DNA from: Crambe crambe
Lineage: Eukaryota > Porifera > Demospongiae > Poecilosclerida > Crambeidae
Length of the DNA stretch: 64,000 nt
Direction of reading: 5' to 3'
Assembly: GCA_963924555.1 (NCBI GenBank)
Contig: OZ004595.1
Coordinates: 1,364,001 to 1,428,000 of the forward strand
The notes under the pieces are model-generated. The model was not told where the DNA came from. It saw only the letters and a list, made by a program, of their open reading frames with translations, and did no database searches. The position numbers were made by a program, and so were the translations under genes. Below, piece by piece: positions 11,247 to 22,047 of the stretch (positions are counted from its first letter, which is position 1; each line of letters opens with the position of its first letter).

Positions 11247-11689
11247 CTTCTTAGCTAGCCTTCATGGAATGTAGTGCTCATAAGACTGACCTTTTTAAAG
11301 GTACTGATACATCCCACCCACACATGGTTGCTATGGAAAACTAACTTTAAGACTATTTGCTTTAGAGACATCTGTTGGGTTAGAAAGTTTATTCAAAATG
11401 ACTCGGCTAGCTAGAGTGATACATGTACTGGCTACACAGCAAAAATCCACAGCCCGTAACAGGTCCAGACTGCCCCACATAGCTACCTGTTTCTGTACAT
11501 GGGTCTGTAATGGACGAGTAGAATCAACAGGTCTGTATTTTCACGTGCTGCCTACAGATAGCTAGTAGTTTTGTAACAGACTGCTAACAGGCTGTGCATG
11601 GATTCTCACTGTGTAATAAGTAATCCCCTCCAGTGACTTTAGTCACAAAATATGCTTAGGCCAATGGACATGGAGCATGTAGTCCTTGT
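11247..11689. other. Intergenic stretch, no gene seen
   Basis: Between the second MARVEL-like copy and the retroelement remnant. I see no open exon with splice signals, no clear repeat and no RNA gene. Confidence 0.4.
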
Positions 11690-12385
11690 GACAGGTTGTG
11701 TTAGTGAGGGTGCTGGTGGAGTAGGTGAAGTGTTAGCAGGTGGTATAGGCTGGCTTTAACCTATCAATAGAAACAGACCATTGAGGTCTGTAGTGTGTCG
11801 TGTGAGGACTTTGAAGGGACCGTCATAGGGCATTGTAGTGACTGCGTCTGATGAAGACATGTGTAGCGATAGTTAAGATATCACTGATGTGGTGTTTGGC
11901 CTGCCTTGGCAGTAGCTATGGCTTGAAGTGTCTGTATAGTGTTCTTTAACCAAGTAACACAACCACCTGGGGCCAGCAGAGTAGTCATCACTCTCAGTGA
12001 AAAATTCTCCCAGGAGGAGCAAACTAGTTCCATAGACTAGCTCTGCAGTAGTACATCAGTTCAGATCCCAAGGGTAATCCATCAGTCCAGTGTTCAGGAT
12101 AGTTGAGTGTAGACTTTGAAAACACTCCACTAGTCTGTTGGCAGGCACTGGTGTGGTAAGCAGTGGTACGGTAAGTAGATGGCAGGCACTGGGGTGGTAG
12201 CTAAGCAGTGGTACGGTACATAAATGTTTTTGTCCCCAGAAGTCTAGTGAGAGCTTTCCATAAGTAAATTCAAATTGGCATCCATAGTCTGTGGTCATTG
12301 TTGGGGGAGTCAGTACCAAATCTGCATGAATGATCAGGCTAATTAATTGTCTCTGGTGTGCTGGGATAGCTTCTGGCCAGTCTGT
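11690..12385 (-). mobile_element. Ty3/gypsy retrotransposon remnant (integrase part)
   Basis: Minus strand, broken into several frames. In order: WPEAIPAHQ, a segment around MTTDYGCQFEF with the second acidic residue of the integrase core, GQKHLCT, VECFQSLHSTILN (matching the ERFHRQLK region), AELVYGTSLLLLGEFF, PYDGPFKVLTRH and WSVSIDRLKPAYT at the C-terminus. These are standard landmarks of chromovirus-like or related Ty3/gypsy integrases. No gag, protease, RT or LTR is found in the window, and frameshifts and stops show it is long dead. Confidence 0.85.
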
Positions 12386-12657
12386 AAATCAAAGCGAAGA
12401 GTAGTAGCTAGCAGGTGGTATAATGAATGTTACGTTGATACTGGGCACCATGAGCAGGCCCATTTGACTGCTGCTGTAGAGAATTCCAAATACTTTCAAT
12501 TGATTTGCCATTACAGGAAGGCTTAGAATACCAATCATAATAGCTACTCCACTAGTAGCAAGTATCAATCCTGCTGTATTAAACACCAGTTCTCAGAATA
12601 TTATTTGGTGAAGAAGCTATAGGTATTTGAAAAGCAACAGCAACAAAAGCTCCACAA
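12386..12657. other. Unassigned stretch beside the retroelement
   Basis: A 65-codon minus-strand ORF is present but shows no domain and no splice partners. It may be further retroelement sequence. Nothing firm can be said. Confidence 0.3.
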
Positions 12658-12691
12658 CTAACTATTATTATTATTATTATTATTATTATAT
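12658..12691. repeat. ATT microsatellite
   Basis: Uninterrupted ATT/TTA triplets for about 33 bp. Confidence 0.9.
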
Positions 12692-12799
12692 GATTTACAG
12701 CAACAGCACAGGATGATGTTTAAGAAAGCATATAGAGAAGATGAGGCAGTTAGAACAGGCTGTAGGTCAACCAGGACTGGCCTGGCGACCAAGAGAGGA

Positions 12800-12925
12800 T
12801 TAAAAACAACAACAACAAACAAACAAACAAGCAAACAAACAGAAACAAATACAAACAAACAAGCAAACAAAAACAGAAACAGAAATAAACAAACAAGCAA
12901 ACAAAAACAGAAACAAAAATAACAG
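12800..12925. repeat. AAAC-rich satellite
   Basis: Repeats of AAAC with AAGC, AGAAAC and AAC variants. The long ORFs on both strands here are only translations of the satellite. Confidence 0.9.
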
Positions 12926-13249
12926 AAAAGAAAAGATTGGTTAATGATTACATGTCTAAATTATAATTGGGTGGCTTGGGAATTGACATGCAGCTTCGGC
13001 AAGGGCAGACAATGTGGAATGTGCAAGTGTTGTAGGCATCGAATCTACTCAGAAAAACTGACCAAAAGTAGACTTTGAGTTTAGATTTGATGGTAACAAG
13101 CTGGAATAATGAAAGGAAACACTTATCACACACTAGATGAAAAAACCACACATCAAAAGTAGCTGGATTATTGCTTTAGCACCCATGTTGTAAAGCGACG
13201 CCAATCAGTATGTAGCTAGCTAGCTGCTGGCTGGCTAATCGAATCCTTT
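12926..13249. other. RP2 upstream region
   Basis: No exon is supported between the satellite and the GC-rich RP2 promoter. Short ORFs here lack splice context. Confidence 0.4.
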
Positions 13250-13295
13250 GCATGCGCGCGCGCAGCAAACAGGCTTTTGTCGACCTTTACCGATT
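13250..13295. promoter_or_regulatory. RP2 promoter motifs
   Basis: gcatgcgcgcgcgcagc (13250-13266) resembles an NRF1 site, and CGACCTTTACCGATT (13281-13295) carries the motif shared with TRMT6 and MRI1. The ATG follows 64 bp later. Regulatory role is inferred from position and recurrence. Confidence 0.5.
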
Positions 13296-13359
13296 CGAAA
13301 CTCGGCGGTTGGCCACGCCCACCAACTGGCCGGCTGGAGAAGAAAAATAAACAGAAAGA

Positions 13360-15921
13360 ATGGGTTGCTATCTGTGTAATAGAAGAACCTCAGAACCAGC
13401 AAGTCCACCTTCTACTCAGTACAGTTGGTAAGAAAAACAAACAAAGAGAAAAAAACAACCTAGCTATTGCAATTATTGGAACAGTCAGGGTCTGTAGGTG
13501 TGAGAATTATAAAGGTGTTGGAGTGGTACCTTCTGAACATTTGGAAAGTGTGCACCATCTTATCTTGAAATTTCCAGTGTTAAACTTGTTTGTAATACTT
13601 TGTACCACTAATTAGACTGTTGCCCATTACTAATTATATTGGTTTATACCAGGAATTGGTTATTTCTCTATGGGTACAGTATGGGTATCACAATACATGT
13701 ATATGAGACCTGTGGATCTTAGCTTGCTTTACAAGCTAACGAGTATAGGGATTAGTTATTTCTCTATGGGTATGAGAATATTAAACAATACATGTATATC
13801 AGGGAGAAGAAGAGACCTGTGGATCGTAGCTTGCTGATCATCTCAGGTGAGGAAGGCAGTATGGTGGGGAGACTGCCTGGGCAGCTGAATGGCTCTCAGT
13901 TCAGAATTAGGGACTGCCATGGTACCACCATATTGGTACTGGATCACACAAACTGCATCACTATTGATAAATGTACTGACTGTCAGATTTTCATTGCTCC
14001 ATCCAAAGGAAGGTAAGAGATGATATTGAATTTGATGTAAAGATTAGTGATATCACATAACTTCTTTCTTTTCAGCTTATGCTTGCGTGACTGTACCAAC
14101 TGCAGATGTGTGGTGGCTTGTCAGCAGTTCAGAGTGAGAGACTGCAAGAAGTGCATCATATCTCTCTTCTGTTCAACACAGCCAGTGATTGAGTCCTCCA
14201 CCAAGCTAAAGTTCACCTGCTTTCAATGCTACTACCCTCAATTGAACGGTATAATCTAAGGGCCACACTCTCCCTGAAGTATAATCAGGACACTTTATAA
14301 TCAGGACCTTTATAATCAGGACACTTTATAATCAGGACACTTATAATCAGGACACTTTATAATCAGGACCTTTATAATCAGGACACTTTATAATCAGGAC
14401 CTTTATAATCAGGACACTTTTTAATTATTCATTAGGACACCTCTCTTATCTGGTCCCACATAGCACCCGGAACACTAGCTAGTCTTTCTCTGCCATTTTG
14501 GAGCCACTCTCATGTATAAAGTGGAAGAGGACAAACCTCTCAACGATAGACATCTAAAAGTACCTTATACTCTATACAAATAGAGAACAAAAGGAGGGTC
14601 CTATTATTCAGAGGTTCCACTTAGATTACATGAAGCATCACTGCATCACTTCTTACTTGCTTACAGATCAGTTCGTAGCTGCTGGATTGGACGTGTTCAA
14701 CAACTGTTGGAGTAATGTCCATGACTTTGACATCCATGGATATGGAATTGCACCGGATACGAGCAACTGGTCCTTAATTCGAGGGGAAGATTCTAGAGAA
14801 GTTGCTCCCAGTACTGGAGGGAATTTTCCTCCAATTATTGAACTGCCGTCACAGGGAGAGTTTTCAGAAGTAGGGATCACATTAAAGTCCGAAAGAAGTA
14901 TAGTACCTCTTACTCAAGGCTACAGGACTGATGAAGAAGTATGAATCATACATTAATCTTAGTAATACAGTGGAAGTCTATAATTGGGACCCAGTCTTTC
15001 ATCCTTTGTAGAGAGGTAATCCTCTTTTGGAGGTTATTTAATACAGAGTGTAAGAGGTTGGTCCTCTTTCAGAGTGTCCTTTATCTGATTAGGTGTGGGA
15101 CCCTCAAATTTGATAACTGTGGTTTAAATACTGTGATCCGATTGGTCAAATGCATGCATTGTGGTTTATCTCTTTCTCTTGCTTCCAATAGGGTTGTCTG
15201 GTCATCTTCTTCGAGGATACCAATTACAATAAAAAAGCCTTGGAATTTTCCCATCAATTGTATTGTACCAGCAAGGTAAGCAGCAAGTAATCTTTTACAC
15301 TCACTGGAACTATTACATTATTATAATTACAGGCAAAGATAGGGTTCACTAAGAGACTCGTCATAGAGAGGGAGCAAGAGATACAGAAGTTATTTCCACC
15401 AGTGGAAGTTGTAGTGAATGATCAGTTGGTGACACAGTTGAATCCAACCATTGAAGCATATCGTGCCAAAGCTCACAAAGGTAATAAGTGAACACCTTTA
15501 GTGTGGGAAATCTTGTGAGGAGAATTTTTGTGGTTAAGAATCTTATTATCCCCCTCCTCCCCCTTCTCCCCCCTCCTCCCCCTTCTCCCCCTCCTCCTTC
15601 TCCTTCTCCCTCCTCCTTTCCCTTCCTTCCTTCCCCTTTCCCCTCCCACCTCCTTCCCCTTTCCCCTCCCACCTCCTTCCCCCTCCCCCTGGTCCATTGA
15701 ATAGAAGAATGTGACCTTAATTTTTGGAATTTCCACTGTGTATAGGTAGTCTCATTGGTTTTGAGATATTTGGTGAAGAAAGCATCGCAGTGTGCCATGA
15801 TCTGCTACAGGAAGACATGAAATTTAATACTGGAAGTGTATACATCTCTGAAAGTGCCGAGATGGGAGCAAGGGACTTGCAGGCTTTTAAATCTATCACT
15901 GAGACCAATTTGAATATGTAG
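13360..15921 (+). CDS. RP2: RP2: ARL3 GTPase-activating protein
   Basis: Seven exons: 13360-13427, 13803-14012, 14076-14248, 14667-14938, 15192-15275, 15333-15480 and 15746-15921; all phases close, giving 376 residues (human 350). The N-terminus MGCYLCNRR fits dual acylation for membrane and ciliary-base targeting. Residues about 34-210 form the TBCC-type beta-helix: VGRLPG, QFRIRDC, then [10 protein letters not shown], which holds the arginine finger (about Arg112 here, Arg118 in human) that stimulates ARL3 GTP hydrolysis; [10 protein letters not shown] and RSIVPLTQG follow. The C-terminal part ([19 protein letters not shown] and onwards) is the NDPK-like domain. Role: release of lipidated cargo from UNC119/PDE6D into cilia. 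KIF17 follows on the same strand 306 bp downstream. No break is seen. Confidence 0.96.
14278..14425. repeat. Minisatellite in RP2 intron 3
   Basis: Units of TATAATCAGGACACTT or TATAATCAGGACCTT repeated about nine times. Intronic. Confidence 0.9.
15546..15692. repeat. Polypyrimidine C/T tract in RP2 intron 6
   Basis: Nearly pure CCTCCCCCTTCTCC-type sequence for about 145 bp, upstream of the exon 7 acceptor. The proline/glycine-rich ORFs here are artefacts of the tract. Confidence 0.9.
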
Positions 15922-16227
15922 TTCTAGCTCAACTTAAACTTAACTGAGGCAACCCGATCTCTTATTCTTATTCTATTATTAATTATTATTTTTTATAATT
16001 GCTGCCATGTTGCTGCGGTTGGCGTGCCCGCAAGAAATTCACGCTTCAGCCAACACGCCCCCTCCCCGCGATGGTGGGCGGGGCTAGCACTCTCCTGTTT
16101 GTTTTTCCGCAAGCAGCTGCAGAATACATAGGAGACTCTTCAGGACCTTCTCGATCGGCGGCTCAGGTTCGAGTGGTAATTGCCTCCTCTGTTCTGTTCA
16201 GACTCGTAGGAGCGCTGCTGAGCCGTA
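15922..16227. promoter_or_regulatory. RP2-KIF17 intergenic region
   Basis: 306 bp between the RP2 stop and the KIF17 ATG, with a GC-rich core (ccccctccccgcgatggtgg near 16057, then gcggggc) unlike the AT-rich surroundings. Likely the KIF17 promoter and 5' UTR. No NRF1-like palindrome is seen. Confidence 0.45.
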
Positions 16228-17804
16228 ATGGCTGAGGCCGTGAAAGTGATAGTGAGGTGTAGACCCCTCAACGAGAGGGAAAACCGCCTGGATTCAAAGG
16301 TAGCTAGCCATGAATACCATCTACTGGTAGAACACACTTTAGCTATACTCTATACAGCTTCACAGAAGCTCAAACAAGCCTCTAGGGAATGATGGTCAGG
16401 TTGGGGGGAGAGAGAACTGACCAAAACATTTGGACAAGGATGGCAAGGAAGAAAGTGCATTTGTTTTGGATTACAGCTAATTAGCTATGTATAATGATAG
16501 GAGTGATGTCTGTTTATCCCCCTTATCCGCAGGTGATTGTTCGCATGGACCCAACCATTATTCAAGTGAACTTGACAAAACCCAAAGACGATAATGTCCC
16601 ACCTAAGCAATTCACTTTTGATGGTGTCTACTTCATCAATGACACAACTAAAGCAATCTACGAAGACATCTGTTTCCCATTAGTGGGTGGAGTCCTGGAA
16701 GGCTATAATGGCACGGTGTTCGCTTATGGTCAGACTGGATGTGGAAAAAGTTACACCATGATGGGAGTTGAGACTCCAGCTGAAAATAGAGGGATCATAC
16801 CAAGAGCCTTTAATCATATTTTCGATCACATTGCAGTCAACGATGCCATCAAGTTTCTTGTGAGGGCATCGTATCTGGAAATTTACAATGAGGAGGTATC
16901 ATGCAGTTCCCTAGTAGAGTATATCATAGCAACTTGGATGATAGATAGCTAGACCACAGAAGACTTGGTAGCTAATTTCTTTGGAGCGTAGATTAAAGTC
17001 AGAGTTAGTTTTCGTGTGTTTGGAATTGGCTACTCCACTACACCTAAGGGTAGCTAAAATCCAACGTCGTAGCTATGTAGCTTGTATGCATGTCTCACTG
17101 TGCATGTATACATAGGTGCGCGATTTATTGGGGAAAGATGCCAAGAGGAAGATGGAACTCCACGAACATCCAGAGAAGGGCGTGTATGTTCAGGGCCTCA
17201 CCTACCACAAGGTATTGATTGCTCTATTTCACCCTGTGTCTGTTAGTAGCTCATAGATCTGTCACTTTTTTGAAGGTGTGAAGTGTCTAGGTTAGTAAGT
17301 TATGGGTGATAAGTTGTAGTAATTAGTGCATATGCCTTGTACGTGGAGGTGCTATTCAGCTTCATGGGCACAGAGAACTGCAACCTCCAATAACCCCACC
17401 TTGTACGTGGAGGTGCTATTTAATTTGATGGGCGCAGAGAAGTGCAACCTCCAATAAATATATAACCCCCCGCCTTGTACGTGGAGGTGCTATTCAGCTT
17501 CATGGGCACAGAGAACTGCAACCTCCAATAACCCCACCTTGTACGTGGAGGTGCTATTTAATTTGATGGGCGCAGAGAAGTGCAACCTCCAATAAATATA
17601 TAACCCCCCGCCTTGTACGTGGAGGTGCTATTCAGCTTCATGGGCACAGAGAAGTGCAACCTCCGATCCTCGGGATAAATATATATATAACCTCCCAACA
17701 AAAGACACTGCATGGAGTGTTCTGCAGATGACTTCTCTATGTAATGAACAAAACAACTTCTGAAGGACTTATGTACCTTCTTCAGCATTTACTAGTACAG
17801 TATA

Positions 17805-17866
<62 letters not shown>

Positions 17867-20800
17867 CACAGGTACACAATACATATGATTTGGAGAGAGT
17901 GATGGAAATAGGGAGCAAAAACCGTTCGGTTGGAGCAACACTGATGAATGTGGACTCTTCTCGTTCTCACTCCATATTCTCCATTGACATTGAAATGATG
18001 GAAGCTGATGGTAGCGGGATAAGAGCGGGAAAACTCAACCTGGTGGATCTAGCTGGTAGTGAGAGGCAGTCCAAGACTGGAGCTACTGGTAAAAATACTA
18101 CTACCAATTATTCAAGTCTCACTTGATCCCCATTCACTTGATCCCCTAACTGCATTCACTTGATCCCCTATATAGCTCACTGCAGCTGCTATAACTTCTT
18201 TTTTTTTAGCTTAAATTCCGCTCATAGAGTGGTTTGAGTGTAGCACAGCAGCACGGTGCAGCACAGCAGCACGGTGCAGCACAGCAGCACGGTGCAGCAC
18301 AAAGAGTGTCTATTATATTCAACTAGAAGTGTTGCAAACTAAAGTACTATTATATTTCTTCATAACAGGTGACAGACTGAAAGAGGCCACCAAGATTAAC
18401 TTGTCCCTCTCAGCCTTGGGAAACGTCATCTCTGCCCTGGTGGATGGCAAATCCAAGCACATTCCGTACCGTGACTCCAAACTCACCCGACTGCTCCAAT
18501 CCTCCTTGGGAGGGAACACCAAGACACTCATGGTGGCCTGTATCAGTCCAGCTGATAACAACTATGAAGAAACACTCAGGTACTTGTAATAAAGAGTGTG
18601 TCCCACATTTTGAGAGTGGGGGTCCTCAGATAATAAAGAGTGAGTTATCAGGTTATAAAGAGTGAGCCCTCAGGTAATAAAGAATAAGCCCACAAGGGTG
18701 AGCCCTCACGTATAAATGATGAAGAGTGGGCTGTGATCAGCTAGGTAGAGGGAGCTATTCCATGATTTGATGATTTTGCAGCACCTTGCGTTATGCCAAT
18801 CGTGCCAAGAACATCAAGAACAAGCCCAAGATCAATGAGGATCCCAAGGATGCACTCCTGAGAGAATACCAAGACGAGATCCAAAAATTGAAGGCTATGC
18901 TGATGGGGAAAATGCCTGAAGGTACCAATTTTGTCAGCTTGGTGCAGCTCATATAAAAGCTAACATTTCAACCTTTAGGTATGCCACCTCCAGCTCAGGA
19001 GGTTGAGGACAAAGCTGCTGCCTGGGAGGCTGAGAAAGAAGCCATGAAGAAGTGAGTCAAGACTAAATTCTGAACTGAACCAACATGTCCTTGGTGTTCA
19101 GAAATGGATCGGGAGGAGAATGGGGAGAGGGAGGGGGAATGGGGAGAGGGAGGGGGAAGGGGGAGAAGGAGAGGGGGGAGGAAAGGGGGAGGGGAAGGGG
19201 AGAGGAGAGGGAGGGGGACAGGAAAGGGAAGGGAGAGGTGCTAGAATAATACTTAGTAATACTTTCATATGATTTGTGTGTACAGAGAATACGAGGCACG
19301 TATTCAAGAGCTGAGGGATGAGTTTGGAAAAGAACAAGCAGACAAAACACTGCTACAGAAAGAACTCAACAAACTTCAAGAAGAGTGGAACGACAAACTT
19401 ATGCAGGGCGAAGCTGAGGTAAAGCATTTGGGTAGCGGGGAATATTAATGGAGCACTTTCTTGGAAGTGTAAGTAATTGCATTATCCCACTGATCCATGA
19501 TGCACTCATCTTCCCAGGGAGGGTGGGGGGAGGGAATAAGAGTTCAGCATAGAGAATCACTATGGCTGATTAATTAACTATAGGCTCACAAAGAAGATGT
19601 TGTGGAGGATATTGAGGTTTCAGATAACGAGGAAGCAGATCAGACAGCCAAAGGCAATCGGGCACAAGTCGCTGCTACCATGGCAACTGTGGCTACTGGT
19701 GAAGATGTTGCTACTGGTGAAGGTGTTGCTACTGGTGAAAATGTTGCTATTGGTGAAAATGTTGCTACAGGTGAAAATGTTGCTACTGGTGAAAATGTTG
19801 CTACTGGTGAAGGAAAGCCGGTTACTGCTGAGAATATGATAGCTTCCATTACTGACAAAGAAATGCTCCGGAAGAGGTTGGAACAGCTGGAGAATGATAT
19901 TGTTGGAGGCGAGAAAGCAGGTTGGTTCTTCAGCTAGCTAAAAGTTAAAGCTTGTAATGTAATATACATAATAATGTATACAGATGATGAGGCCCTGAAG
20001 AAGAAGCTTGATAATCGAAAACATTATGCTGAGGAACGCGAGACTAAGGTGGCAGGAATATTTGATGGAGATCCAGATGAGAATGTCCTAGAGGGCATAT
20101 TCAATTCACTAACAGGTAGTTATATTCATAGCCAACAGCTTACATTAATTCACAATATGAAAGTTCCCCCCCCCCCCCCCCCCCCCCCCCATGCCTAGAA
20201 AACCCCCTCCCCCCCTCAACAACATGAGGGAATAACTTATGAGTACAATAATAACCTCTTCTTCCTTCACATGTTGACTAGGAAATTTTTTCCTGCTCCA
20301 CGTATGTTAGTTACTGACATACACAGTCAGATGATTCCTTAAAAGCCAGATATATATGATTATGGTAACCTACCTAACTATAGTTACCAGTTCTCGGCAC
20401 TGTCCAGTTTAGGTTTTTAGCTGCTCTTCGGATATGCAATTGTGATAGTGTATCAGATTTACTATGTATTGTTGTATGTATTGTTGTTATTTACTATGTA
20501 TTGTTGTTATTTACTATGTATTGTTATTAACTGATGTAGCCACCTACTTATCAGTATGATTTGCTTCTCTTTTTAATCATTACAGATGAAGTTCGAGCAA
20601 AGACTCATGCACTAGAATCAATGAAATCCAAGCTCTTTGCAGCTGAGGAAGAAATCAGAGATTTGAGTGCCGAATTTCAAATAGATCGGCAGGATTATCT
20701 AGACACCATCAGGAAGCAGGGCAGGACAATCCAGCTATACGAGCAGCTGCTGAGCACAATTGTGCCCTGCATCCGTCGTGACTGCAACTATTTCAACTTA

Positions 20801-21361
20801 GACAAAATAAAAACTGAGTGTTCATACAACGAAGATAAAAATGAATGGGCTCTTCCCAAATTATCCATCAGTAAGACTACTCTGTCTCAGCCTGGCTCTG
20901 CAAGCTCTGGACAGGCCACCAGTCTTGTCAAGCTACCAAGCAGTGAGAACACAAGTGGAATGTATATGCCAACTGCGAAAAACAAGAAGTCTCCCTCAAG
21001 AGACACGATGGAGGAAGATAGATATCTTTTACGTCTACAGCAGAAAGGTGATGACTTGTCACAAGAGTATTTCAAACCTAAACGTGCTATGGAGTTGTTG
21101 AGTTCCTCTCCTGGGCACAGCATCCCACTATCGGAATCAGGATCGGACTCGTCGCTACCAAATGCAGCCACCAATCGCCGTAAGCCAGATCCTCTTCCCA
21201 ATAAACGACCTGGAAAACTCGAATCATTGGGAATGACTCCTGAACCTCCTACAATTCCTGCACCCATCCCAGAACCAGGTCTCCTGGAGAAAGTGGAGAT
21301 GAAGCTCTCCAATAGAAAGAAGAGCAACCTGGCCCCCCTCGCTCACAAAAGAACTCACTAG
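16228..21361 (+). CDS. KIF17: Kinesin-2 homodimeric motor KIF17/OSM-3
   Basis: Eleven exons: 16228-16299, 16533-16895, 17116-17211, 17872-18088, 18369-18579, 18782-18921, 18979-19051, 19286-19418, 19584-19920, 19984-20115 and 20586-21361; frames close to 849 residues. The N-terminal motor (about 1-340) has [19 protein letters not shown]-loop GQTGCGKS (90-97), switch I NVDSSRSH (203-210), switch II DLAGSE (236-241) and [14 protein letters not shown]. Coiled-coil segments follow, then the KIF17-typical block with [18 protein letters not shown] and a basic, Ser/Pro-rich tail. It moves cargo along microtubules into and along cilia. Exon 9 encodes seven VATGEN-type hexapeptides not expected in the family. 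Introns are unusually rich in satellites. Confidence 0.96.
17335..17680. repeat. ~63-bp minisatellite in KIF17 intron 3
   Basis: Five units beginning ccttgtacgtggaggtgcta and ending gcaacctccaataa, alternating between cagcttcatgggcaca and aatttgatgggcgcag middles. Each unit has near-complementary ends (ggaggtgc / gcaacctcc) and could fold into a hairpin. Confidence 0.9.
17806..17862. repeat. TC microsatellite next to KIF17 exon 4 acceptor
   Basis: About 28 TC dinucleotides ending 8 bp before the acceptor AG at 17870-17871, so it forms the polypyrimidine tract of this intron. Confidence 0.9.
18238..18302. repeat. Short tandem repeat in KIF17 intron 4
   Basis: Three copies of an 18-bp unit, CAGCACGGTGCAGCACAG. 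Confidence 0.85.
19107..19235. repeat. Purine-rich satellite in KIF17 intron 7
   Basis: GGGAGAGGGAGGGGG-type units across about 125 bp. Intronic. Confidence 0.85.
19689..19814 (+). repeat. Coding 18-bp minisatellite in KIF17 exon 9
   Basis: Seven in-frame 18-bp units encode [36 protein letters not shown] and VATGEG (residues about 471-512). The unit length is a multiple of three, so copy number can vary without frameshift. Confidence 0.9.
20166..20190. repeat. C25 homopolymer in KIF17 intron 10
   Basis: Twenty-five consecutive C; the length is likely uncertain. Confidence 0.9.
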
Positions 21362-21632
21362 AATGAAAGAATCTGGGGCTAGGGCTTGCTGTTATTTTTT
21401 TGTATATAATGATATTTTTTTGCTGAAATCAAGATTGATATTATATTCACAACAGCAGTGTACAGTGTATTGGTGAAGTCAATGAGCTAGCTAAGGTTGT
21501 AATAGGACAAAGCATATTGAGCTCACAACAGCAGTATGGTAAAGTCAATTAATGAAAGACAAACCTCTATAATTATACATAGAGAACAGTGTGTGCCCAA
21601 TTGACTATGTTTACCGTGCAGCACAGGCTGCA

Positions 21633-21842
21633 CAGTGGAACCTACATTCCAAATGAAGGGACACCTCTCTGTAGGGGACACTTGTTGCTATCCTCTGTGC
21701 ATTAAATGACCTCTGAATAAAGCACACCTCTCTGTAGAGGACACTTGTTGCTGTCCCACCATAGTACTTTGTGTATCAAATGACCTCTGAATAGGACAAT
21801 TTCAGTGGCCCCAACTTGTCTGTTAATTAGAGGTTCCACTGT
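21633..21842. mobile_element. MITE with CAGTGGAACCT inverted ends
   Basis: Begins CAGTGGAACCT and ends AGGTTCCACTG, with GGGACACCTCTCTGTAGGGG-type internal blocks. Same family as 25032-25243, 25843-26022, 27076-27165 and 34889-34987. Lies 270 bp past the KIF17 stop. Confidence 0.8.
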
Positions 21843-21904
21843 AGTGAGCTCAATTATTATGCTTTGTCCTGTAAAATTACCAATAGGACGTAAAAAATCC
21901 CATA

Positions 21905-22020
21905 ATAGAGTTCACTACAGCACAGTATGAGTTCATTACAGCACAGTATATGAGTTCACTACAGCACAATTATGCATTCACTACAGCACAGTATGTGAGT
22001 TCACTACAGCACAGTACATA
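21905..22020. repeat. ~23-bp tandem repeat
   Basis: Five units of the type GAGTTCACTACAGCACAGTA. It lies between the ends of the KIF17 gene and the minus-strand Calx-beta/Sushi gene. Confidence 0.85.
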
Positions 22021-22047
22021 ATACCATAATTACTAGTTACTTCTGAT

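Noticed and set aside
12658-12922. ORFs on both strands rich in Lys/Asn or Val/Leu
   Set aside because: Translations of ATT and AAAC satellites.
15473-15798. Long Gly/Arg and Pro-rich ORFs
   Set aside because: Translations of a C/T-rich intronic satellite in RP2.
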